This document shows positions 1 to 5,905 of a stretch of DNA of 11,236 nucleotides, one piece after another. This DNA comes from Actinomycetota bacterium. GTDB lineage: Bacteria > Actinomycetota > Acidimicrobiia > Acidimicrobiales > Ilumatobacteraceae. The stretch is taken from contig SYNW01000128.1 of NCBI GenBank assembly GCA_005805045.1, positions 1 through 11,236 of the forward strand, given 5' to 3'. Positions within the stretch are counted from its first letter, which is position 1; each line of letters starts with the position of its first letter. The notes beneath the pieces were generated by a model, which worked only from the letters and a program-made list of their open reading frames with translations, had not been told where the DNA came from and did not search any database. The position numbers were made by a program, and so were the translations under genes.

Positions 1-497
1 AAAGATACAAACTTGCTCATGTTCACAGGTCGCAAACTGATGATCATCGCAACTACGACAAGCGCAATGAACGGAGGTTCTGACCAAATCATTGAGTACT
101 GCCACAAAAGTGCGGGGCTAGATGCGACAAATGCTGTTGCGATAAACGCAACGGGGTTCTTGACTTTTGCAAGTTTCAATAAATGAAATGTGCCGAGAAC
201 CGTCACGCCAGCACAAATCACATTCAAAATTTGTGCGCTTAGATTTACGCTGAGTCCGAGCAAGTCGCCAACGCCAATCAAGATAGAGAGCCCTGGCGGT
301 CTCACTGTCATCGGTGTGCCGGTGGCATCGAGCAGGCCGTTGCCGTTGGCAAAGTTCTTTCCGACCGCGACATAGTCGCTTGTATCCCAACTCCAACCAA
401 CTCCTGACCAGTTGGCTACGGCTACGAGCAAGCCAGATGCAAGCGCCAAACCGACTGCAATTGTTCGCTGTCTGAAGTAGTTAACTAAACCACGCAT
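1..497 (-). CDS. GT-C fold membrane glycosyltransferase (GT39/PMT-like), 3' part beyond the left edge
   Basis: The frame is open from an ATG at 497 to the window edge, giving 165 visible residues and no stop. The N-terminus is a short basic segment (MRGLVNYFRQR), then a membrane helix at about residues 13-28. A lumenal-type loop follows containing SWDTSDY (36-42), then NFANGNGL, then RPPG, then hydrophobic helices broken by SEPP near residue 139. This order (helix, acidic loop with W-D-x-x-x-Y, G-x-G-L, R-x-P-G, later S-E-P) is typical of GT39/ArnT/PMT_2-like polyprenyl-phosphate-sugar transferases, which add sugars at the outer face of the cytoplasmic membrane. The acidic residues of the first loop are the usual catalytic region in this fold. 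The gene starts 3 bases after the GNAT stop codon, so the two are probably co-transcribed. Donor and acceptor are unknown. Other GT-C or DUF2029-like families are possible, since most of the protein is not visible. Confidence 0.72.
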   Translation of the reverse strand, partial: MRGLVNYFRQRTIAVGLALASGLLVAVANWSGVGWSWDTSDYVAVGKNFANGNGLLDATGTPMTVRPPGLSILIGVGDLLGLSVNLSAQILNVICAGVTVLGTFHLLKLAKVKNPVAFIATAFVASSPALLWQYSMIWSEPPFIALVVVAMIISLRPVNMSKFVS

Positions 498-500
498 TAG

Positions 501-1001
501 TTAGGCGATTGTCTTGGCCAGCATGCTTACTGTTAACCCTGGTTTTGAGTCTTGTTGACCGACTTCACGAAAGCCGATGCGGTCATGAAACCGAATCGAA
601 CCGAGATTTGGCGGGTTTAAGTTGACCTCACAAGTCAATAACGGCGCACAGCGATCCTTGAGCATTCTTTGTTCGACAGCCGAGTAAAGTTTGGCGCCAA
701 GAGATTGATTGCGCATTTTTTCGCTGACAACAATACGGTCGAGATATACAAAATCAGAATATTTCCTCGAGAACCATTGATAGTTGACACTCGTATATGG
801 CGCACCCGGGGCAAATGTGATGCAAAAAGCGTGCAGAGTTTTTGCACCAATCGCAAACGAGTAGAGCGAGTGTTCAATCAGAAACTCAAGAGTTGCGCGA
901 TCAATTTCGCCCACGGCCGGGGCGTTGATGTTGTTAAGTTTGAGTGCTGCGTCAAAATCTGACGGCAAAAATAGCCGTGGTTCGAGTTCACTTGATTGCA
1001 T
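501..1001 (-). CDS. GNAT-family N-acetyltransferase (COG3818-like)
   Basis: This 166-residue protein has a GNAT fold and would transfer an acetyl group from acetyl-CoA to an unidentified amine. The stretch VNYQWFSRKYSDFVYLDRI (about 72-90) followed by VVSEKMRNQSLGAKLY (91-106) is the beta4-alpha3 unit: the acetyl-CoA pyrophosphate loop Q/R-x-x-G-x-G/A reads R-N-Q-S-L-G-A. The later N-P-P-N-x-G-S-x-R-F-H-D-R-x-G-F (129-144) is motif B. The pairing of N-Y-x-W-F with x-Y-L-D-R-I-V-V resembles the uncharacterised COG3818 acetyltransferases, whose usual length is about the same. The ATG at 1001 lies 22 bases from the divergent msrA start and has no Shine-Dalgarno sequence. A membrane glycosyltransferase follows immediately. 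The substrate is not predictable. Confidence 0.85.
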   Translation of the reverse strand: MQSSELEPRLFLPSDFDAALKLNNINAPAVGEIDRATLEFLIEHSLYSFAIGAKTLHAFCITFAPGAPYTSVNYQWFSRKYSDFVYLDRIVVSEKMRNQSLGAKLYSAVEQRMLKDRCAPLLTCEVNLNPPNLGSIRFHDRIGFREVGQQDSKPGLTVSMLAKTIA

Positions 1002-1023
1002 AGTTATCTAATAGCCTGACACA
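1002..1023. promoter_or_regulatory. 22-base divergent start region between the GNAT gene and msrA
   Basis: Only 22 bases separate two divergent start codons. The sequence is AT-rich at 1004-1014 (TTATCTAATAG on the plus strand; CTATTAGATAA on the minus strand), giving weak -10-like strings for both directions and no Shine-Dalgarno sequence for either gene. Promoters for each gene must therefore lie partly inside the other coding region, and transcripts are probably leaderless or nearly so. No -35 match is convincing. The coding order is clear, but the exact promoter elements are a guess. Confidence 0.3.
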
Positions 1024-1596
1024 ATGAACACTTCACATTTTGTCCTTGGTAATTCAATGGTTGAACCGTGGCCTGGGTCGATGCAGACAGCCGTGTTTGG
1101 TTTGGGTTGTTTTTGGGGGGCCGAACGCAAATTTTGGCAATTAGATGGGGTCTATACAACTGCTGTCGGCTACAGCGGGGGCACCAAACTGAACCCGACG
1201 TATCGCGAGGTTTGCAACGGCGACACGATGCACGCAGAAGTGGTGCTAGTGGTTTTTGACCCAGCGAAAATTTCGTATGAGAAGTTGTTGCAGATGTTTT
1301 GGGAGTCGCACGATCCGACGCAAGGCATGCGTCAGGGCAACGACATCGGCACCCAATACCGGAGCACGATTTATTTCACGAACGATGGTCAACAAACTGC
1401 TGCACTTGCCACCCGCGATATCTTTCAGCAACGTCTGACACAAGTAGGCTTCGGCAAGATTACAACCGAGATCAAAAAGTCAGCCGAGTTTTATTACGCC
1501 GAGGAGTATCACCAGCAGTATCTCGCCAAAAACCCGAGCGGTTATTGCGGCATCGGTGGCACAGGCGTAACTTGCCCGGTTGGCGTGGCGATTTAA
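1024..1596 (+). CDS. msrA: Peptide-methionine (S)-S-oxide reductase MsrA
   Basis: MsrA reduces methionine-S-sulfoxide, free or in proteins, back to methionine in the cytoplasm, with electrons normally supplied by thioredoxin. The 190-residue protein is full length. The signature GLGCFWGAE (residues 26-34) carries the nucleophilic Cys29. It is followed by V-G-Y-S-G-G and N-P-T-Y-R-E-V-C, then F-W-E-S-H-D-P-T-Q and Q-G-N-D-I-G-T-Q-Y-R-S, all family hallmarks. The C-terminal tail Y-C-G-I-G-G-T-G-V-T-C-P supplies two resolving cysteines, Cys175 and Cys184, as in three-cysteine MsrA enzymes. The ATG at 1024 fits the longer actinobacterial N-terminus (HFVLGN then a short linker to the core). A second ATG, at codon 12, is possible but would cut that segment. 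There is no visible ribosome binding site. The stop codon overlaps the stop of the convergent MFS gene. Confidence 0.96.
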   Translation: MNTSHFVLGNSMVEPWPGSMQTAVFGLGCFWGAERKFWQLDGVYTTAVGYSGGTKLNPTYREVCNGDTMHAEVVLVVFDPAKISYEKLLQMFWESHDPTQGMRQGNDIGTQYRSTIYFTNDGQQTAALATRDIFQQRLTQVGFGKITTEIKKSAEFYYAEEYHQQYLAKNPSGYCGIGGTGVTCPVGVAI

Positions 1597-3038
1597 GTCG
1601 CTTGGGCGAGTTGCTCGGCAGTCGGCCGACGAAATAGCGTCAGCATCGCCAGACCTGAGAGCAGAATTACGCCACTGATTAATAGCCATGCCGTATGAAA
1701 GCCGCGCGTTGGATCATCGGTTTTTGTTGCAGCAACTAGCAATGAACTAACTAGCGCGATGCCAAGTGCAGCACCTATTTGTCGTGAAGTGTTGTTGAGT
1801 GCCGAACCCATCGCAAATCTGGGTTGCGGCAAAAATGCCGTTGCTGAACTCGAAATTGTCGAGATACAAAGACCAACGCCAAGGCCGGTAACGACCATGG
1901 TCGGAAAGTAGAAATCCCAATAATGAATTTCGGGCGAGATGAAAAAATTCATCCATCCGATACCAAATGACATGATCAATGCTCCTGTTGCAACAACTTT
2001 GCCGTGTCCGATGCGATTGGCGAGTTTTCCTGCGGGTGCTGCGACGATCGCTGCCGCCAATGGACCAGGCGAACCGGCAAGACCCGACAAAGAAGGGCTG
2101 TAACCCCAGACCACTTGCAGCCATTGAGTGTTCACAAAAATCATCGAAAAGAAACCCATCGAAAATGCAAAGCCACCGATCGCCGCGGCGGTGACGAAAG
2201 GCAATTTAAACAAACGCAAGTCGAGCACCGGGTGTGCAACTTGATTGCACCGCCAAATGAATGCGCCGAGAAGTAAAAAAGAAATTGCGAAAATAATCAA
2301 TGAGCGATTCGAAATCCAACCCCATTCGTCACTTTGCACAATCATCAATGTGAGTAGTCCAACACCCATAACCACCAGAAGTGCTCCGAAATAATCGACT
2401 GTTCGCGGCGCTGTTTCATCGTGCGACTCACGTAGCAACTTCAAACCGATGACAAAAGCCAACAAACAAAACGGCACGTTTACCAAGAAAACCGAGTGCC
2501 ATCCGAAAGTGTCGACCAAAAAACCACCAACCATTGGTCCGCTCGCCGCGGAGATTCCGCCGACCGCGCCCCAAACACCGATTGCTGCAGATCTCTTTTC
2601 AATTGCGAACTCGGGCAATACGAGTGCCAATGAAGCAGGTGTGAGGATTGCCCCACCGACTGCCTGAATGACTCTCGCAATAACCATAAAGATCGCAGTT
2701 GGTGAAACAGCACAGAGAATTGAGCCGAGCATAAAAATCATCAAACCTGAAAGAAAGGCTCGCTTGCGTCCGAATGCATCGGCGAGGCGACCCGCGGTCA
2801 ACAGACCTGCAGCGTAGGCAATGTTGTAAGCAGAAAAAATCCACGTCAATGTGCGTCGACTCTCTGGCCACTCGGCAACAAACGACCCAAATGCGACGTT
2901 GACGATGCTGATGTCGAGAGAAACCAGCATCACACCAATAGAAGTGAGCGCCAGAACTTTTGTACCCCTCGACCAATTCTTCAAAAGATTCTGCTTTCTA
3001 CCATTTACTCCAGAGATTTTTGCGAATCTCCTCGCCAT
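1593..3038 (-). CDS. DHA2-family (EmrB/QacA-like) MFS transporter
   Basis: This 481-residue integral membrane protein belongs to the drug:H+ antiporter-2 group, whose members usually have 14 helices and export drugs or small molecules using the proton gradient. Visible signatures are L-D-I-S-I-V-N-V-A (41-49) in helix 1, motif A GRLADAFGRKR (83-93), R-V-I-Q-A-V-G-G-A (122-130), an antiporter motif C region GAVGGISAASGPMVGG (157-172), and W-H-S-V-F-L-V-N-V-P (180-189). The length is normal. It is the last gene of a minus-strand cluster after a CoA-transferase, so export of an organic acid or a toxic intermediate is conceivable but unproven. The ATG at 3038 overlaps the CoA-transferase by 41 bases and lacks a Shine-Dalgarno sequence. 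A TTG at 2984 (codon 19), preceded by AGAAAG, would remove the overlap and leave 463 residues with all motifs intact. Confidence 0.9.
   Translation of the reverse strand: MARRFAKISGVNGRKQNLLKNWSRGTKVLALTSIGVMLVSLDISIVNVAFGSFVAEWPESRRTLTWIFSAYNIAYAAGLLTAGRLADAFGRKRAFLSGLMIFMLGSILCAVSPTAIFMVIARVIQAVGGAILTPASLALVLPEFAIEKRSAAIGVWGAVGGISAASGPMVGGFLVDTFGWHSVFLVNVPFCLLAFVIGLKLLRESHDETAPRTVDYFGALLVVMGVGLLTLMIVQSDEWGWISNRSLIIFAISFLLLGAFIWRCNQVAHPVLDLRLFKLPFVTAAAIGGFAFSMGFFSMIFVNTQWLQVVWGYSPSLSGLAGSPGPLAAAIVAAPAGKLANRIGHGKVVATGALIMSFGIGWMNFFISPEIHYWDFYFPTMVVTGLGVGLCISTISSSATAFLPQPRFAMGSALNNTSRQIGAALGIALVSSLLVAATKTDDPTRGFHTAWLLISGVILLSGLAMLTLFRRPTAEQLAQAT
2994..2999 (-). promoter_or_regulatory. Possible ribosome binding site for an alternative TTG start of the MFS gene
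   Basis: On the minus strand AGAAAG lies 9 bases upstream of a TTG at 2984-2982, in frame with the MFS protein. It overlaps the CoA-transferase stop codon (3000-2998). It is one of the few purine-rich Shine-Dalgarno-like sites in the window and would give a non-overlapping gene order. The upstream ATG at 3038 has no comparable site. Confidence 0.35.
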
Positions 3039-4119
3039 CGGCGTCTAGCGTGCGACCTTCCCACCGTAGTTCGCCAGGTGTGCCCGATAACGAGGCGAAC
3101 AGACCTTGCATTGGCGTAGCACCAACGACTTTGATCGCTTGGCGCGCCGCAAAATGTGGATCAACTGCGATATCAGCCATTGACAGCACCGGCCCAATCG
3201 CGGCTTCCGCCTCGGTGAACACTTTTAGAACTGTCTCGCTTTCGCGACTCGCACAGTATTTCGTCATCAGGTCGTGCAACACTGCACGATTTTTAACTCG
3301 ACCAGAGAAAGTCAGAAATCTTTCATCACCTGCAAACCCCAAAACTTCGACAACTCGCGCTGCAACCGTGTCTGAACTTGCTGAAATGCCGACCCATTTA
3401 CCGTCTTTACATTGATAAACACCGCGTGGCACCGTATATGGCAGTTGCGAACCAAGTCGTGGTTGTTCTTCGCCAGTCAAGACAAACAACGAGATCAATG
3501 GCCCCATGATTTGAAACATCGTTTCAAGCAAGTTGACATCGACTACTTGGCCGACTTTGCTGTGTAGTGCGACCATCGTCGCAAACGCTGCAACGACGCC
3601 AGTGACTTCATCGGTCAAAGCAATTGGTGGCAACATCGGTGGGCCATCTGGGTCGCCACTAATTGCTGCCAGCCCAGACATTGACTCGGCAATCGATGCA
3701 AAACCCGGTCGATCTTTATATGGGCCAGTTTGCCCGAAACCTGAAACGCGTGTGATCACCAAACTCGGGTTGCGTTTCAGCAAAACATCTGGCCCGACTC
3801 CGAGTCGCTCGAGAGTGCCCGGTCGAAAATTTTCAACTAAGACATCGGCATCGTCAACTAGTTTCAAAAAAACTTCGCGGTCATCATCGAGTTTCAAGTC
3901 GAGCGCAATATTCCGTTTGTTGCGATTGACCAACTTCCACCACAAACCCGTGCCGTCGCGCGGATCTCTCCATGCCATGCCGCGCAGGCTGTCGCCAACG
4001 CCGGGTTTTTCAATTTTGATTACATCGGCCCCGAAGTCAGCGAAGTAACGCGCACAATTTGGGCCAGCCAAGACTGTCGACAGGTCGATGACCCGCAAAT
4101 CACTTAGCGGACCGGACAT
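2998..4119 (-). CDS. CaiB/BaiF family (class III) CoA-transferase
   Basis: This 373-residue cytoplasmic enzyme would move CoA from one acyl-CoA to a carboxylic acid. The order of motifs fits the family: L-R-V-I-D-L-S-x-V-L-A-G-P (8-20), D-F-G-A-D-V-I-K-I-E-K-P (28-39), W-W-K-L-V-N-R-N-K-R (60-69), V-E-N-F-R-P-G-T-L-E-R-L-G (95-107), and S-G-F-G-Q-T-G-P-Y (126-134). Asp170 in I-A-L-T-D-E-V-T-G corresponds to the aspartate that forms the acyl-anhydride and CoA-thioester intermediate in formyl-CoA transferase. The length is near the usual 380-430, at the short end. The ATG at 4119 is 2 bases after the stop of the epsilon-like gene, so they form one transcript. The family covers racemases (alpha-methylacyl-CoA racemase), carnitine, formyl, succinyl and mesaconyl transferases. 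The substrate is not determinable here, and a racemase cannot be fully excluded. Confidence 0.9.
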   Translation of the reverse strand: MSGPLSDLRVIDLSTVLAGPNCARYFADFGADVIKIEKPGVGDSLRGMAWRDPRDGTGLWWKLVNRNKRNIALDLKLDDDREVFLKLVDDADVLVENFRPGTLERLGVGPDVLLKRNPSLVITRVSGFGQTGPYKDRPGFASIAESMSGLAAISGDPDGPPMLPPIALTDEVTGVVAAFATMVALHSKVGQVVDVNLLETMFQIMGPLISLFVLTGEEQPRLGSQLPYTVPRGVYQCKDGKWVGISASSDTVAARVVEVLGFAGDERFLTFSGRVKNRAVLHDLMTKYCASRESETVLKVFTEAEAAIGPVLSMADIAVDPHFAARQAIKVVGATPMQGLFASLSGTPGELRWEGRTLDADGEEIRKNLWSKW

Positions 4120-4121
4120 TT

Positions 4122-4307
4122 TTAGTTTGGTCGGCTGCGACGTGCCAGAACTGAATCAGTCCATGATCGGCCGCTGAATCTCCAAGAAGTTTGCACCGTT
4201 GTCGACGTGTTTGGTCGCGGTTTTGGCCACAACATCTCGAGCGCGGTCGTGATTGCAACGGCCTCGTCTGCAGATGGCGTCGGCGAAACTGTATTCTCAA
4301 TCGTCAC
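4122..4307 (-). CDS. Acyl-CoA carboxylase epsilon-like small subunit
   Basis: This is a 61-residue protein starting at GTG 4307. The start overlaps the carboxylase beta-subunit stop by four bases (GTGA), and its TAA stop is 2 bases before the CoA-transferase ATG, so it fits exactly between two real genes. The sequence has the layout of actinobacterial AccE/PccE subunits: a short N-terminal strand, P-T-P-S-A-D-E-A-V-A (9-18), a short alanine- and leucine-containing helix, a Pro-rich linker (28-32), and a C-terminal W-x-x-S-G-R-x-W (42-49) followed by arginines. In Streptomyces and Mycobacterium such subunits bind the beta/alpha carboxylase and raise its activity. The N-terminus lacks the usual V-x-G-N-P strand, so it is divergent. 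Position and composition make the call likely but not certain. Confidence 0.68.
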   Translation of the reverse strand: MTIENTVSPTPSADEAVAITTALEMLWPKPRPNTSTTVQTSWRFSGRSWTDSVLARRSRPN

Positions 4308-5881
4308 AATGGCATGTTTCCGTGTTTGCGCCGTGGCAACTCTTCGCGCTTTGACTGCAACATCTTCAGTCCCGCGATAAGTTTTGCGCGAGTTTCCGCG
4401 GGATCAATTACATCGTCGATGTATCCGCGCTCGGCCGCCGCATATGGGTTCGCATATTTCTTCGCGTATTCAGCCACAAGTTCTTTGCGTCGCTCAGCAG
4501 GGTTGGCGGCTTGTTGCAGCTCGCGTCGATAAACAATTTCAACCGCACCTTGTGGCCCCATCACTGCAAGTTCGGCCGTCGGCCACGCGTATGCAAGGTC
4601 TGCACCTATCGATTTTGAATTCATCACGACATAGGCACCGCCGTAAGCCTTGCGTGTGATCACTTGAATTCGTGGCACGGTTGCCTCGCAATATGCATAA
4701 AGCAGTTTTGCGCCGTGACGAATGATGCCGCCGTATTCTTGATCGACGCCCGGCAAGAAACCGGGCACATCCACGAAAGTTATCAATGGGATATTGAATG
4801 CGTCGCAGGTGCGCACAAAGCGCGCAGCTTTCTCGCTCGACTCGATGTCCAGCACGCCAGCCAAAACCATCGGCTGGTTGCCGACGATGCCAACCGTCCT
4901 GCCGTCGAGACGCGAAAAACCACAGACGATGCTCTTTGCCCAATGAGGAAAGTATTCGAAAAATTCGCCATCGTCCACGACTTCAGCGATCACTTTTTTC
5001 ATGTCGTATGGCTGGCTTGCCGACGGCGGCAAAATCGTGCGCAACAAATCACATTGGCGCAATGGGTCATCACTCGCGTTGATAGATGGCGCATCGGCCA
5101 TGTTGTTTTGTGGCAAGAAACTCAGCAGATAGCGCACGTCTTCAAGACACGCCTTCTCGTCAGCCGAAACAAAAGTTGCAACACCACTCTTTGACGCGTG
5201 GCTCATTGCGCCGCCCAGTTCTTCGAGCGTGACATCTTCTCCAGTAACCGTCTTGACAACATCTGGACCAGTAATGAACATGTGGCTGGACTCGCGCACC
5301 ATGAAAATAAAGTCGGTCATTGCCGGCGAATAAACGGCACCACCCGCACACGGCCCGAGCACGACGCTGATTTGTGGAATCACGCCCGAGGATTGCACGT
5401 TGCGGTGAAAAATGCCGCCGTAACTCGCCAACGAAACGACGCCTTCTTGAATTCGGGCGCCCGCTCCGTCGTTCAAACCAATTAACGGAGCGCCAACTTT
5501 GAGCGCAAGATCCATCAACTTGTGAATCTTTTCGGCGAATACTTCACCCAGCGCACCGCCGAACACGGTGAAGTCTTGGCTGAACACGAAAATTTTGCGT
5601 CCGCCAATCGTGCCCCAGCCAGTGATAACGCCGTCCGTATATGGGTGTTCTTCCAGACCAGCAGCATGGGCACGATGTCGCGCCAGCAAATCAAGTTCGT
5701 GAAAACTTCCTTCGTCCAGCAGCGCATCTATTCGCTCGCGCGCGAGCAACTTGCCTTTTTCGTGTTGGCGTTCAATCGATCTTGGCGAACCTGCCGTAAA
5801 AGCCGCCGCTTTGCGAGCCTTTAGGTCGGCAAGTTTCTCATCCATTGAATTGCTATTCACAGAACTCACGATACTTGCCAC
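4304..5881 (-). CDS. Acyl-CoA carboxylase carboxyltransferase (beta) subunit, PccB-like
   Basis: This 525-residue carboxyltransferase moves the carboxyl group from biotin to an acyl-CoA, most likely propionyl-CoA giving methylmalonyl-CoA, or a related substrate. The N-half has R-Q-H-E-K-G-K-L-L-A-R-E-R-I (39-51), L-N-D-G-A-G-A-R-I-Q-E-G (136-147) and the oxyanion-hole G-P-C-A-G-G-A-V-Y (176-184). The C-half has F-V-D-V-P-G-F-L-P-G, the second oxyanion hole A-Y-G-G-A-Y (412-417), and G-A-D-L-A-Y-A-W-P-T-A-E (426-437). Asp428 lies in the region linked to substrate choice in Streptomyces PccB. No biotin carboxylase or biotin carrier domain is in the window. The start is uncertain: GTG 5881 gives 12 extra residues (two further GTGs in between), while ATG 5845 (MDEKLADL) best matches the family N-terminus. 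It follows the CopC-CopD gene by 24-60 bases. Confidence 0.95.
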   Translation of the reverse strand: MASIVSSVNSNSMDEKLADLKARKAAAFTAGSPRSIERQHEKGKLLARERIDALLDEGSFHELDLLARHRAHAAGLEEHPYTDGVITGWGTIGGRKIFVFSQDFTVFGGALGEVFAEKIHKLMDLALKVGAPLIGLNDGAGARIQEGVVSLASYGGIFHRNVQSSGVIPQISVVLGPCAGGAVYSPAMTDFIFMVRESSHMFITGPDVVKTVTGEDVTLEELGGAMSHASKSGVATFVSADEKACLEDVRYLLSFLPQNNMADAPSINASDDPLRQCDLLRTILPPSASQPYDMKKVIAEVVDDGEFFEYFPHWAKSIVCGFSRLDGRTVGIVGNQPMVLAGVLDIESSEKAARFVRTCDAFNIPLITFVDVPGFLPGVDQEYGGIIRHGAKLLYAYCEATVPRIQVITRKAYGGAYVVMNSKSIGADLAYAWPTAELAVMGPQGAVEIVYRRELQQAANPAERRKELVAEYAKKYANPYAAAERGYIDDVIDPAETRAKLIAGLKMLQSKREELPRRKHGNMPL

Positions 5882-5905
5882 CAGGCCGACGGCTCATCTT
5901 GTGGT

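Noticed and set aside
3533..4048. A 171-codon plus-strand frame opposite the CoA-transferase
   Set aside because: Its Ser/Thr/Lys-rich content mirrors the antisense of a normal gene. The CoA-transferase on the other strand is clearly real and complete.
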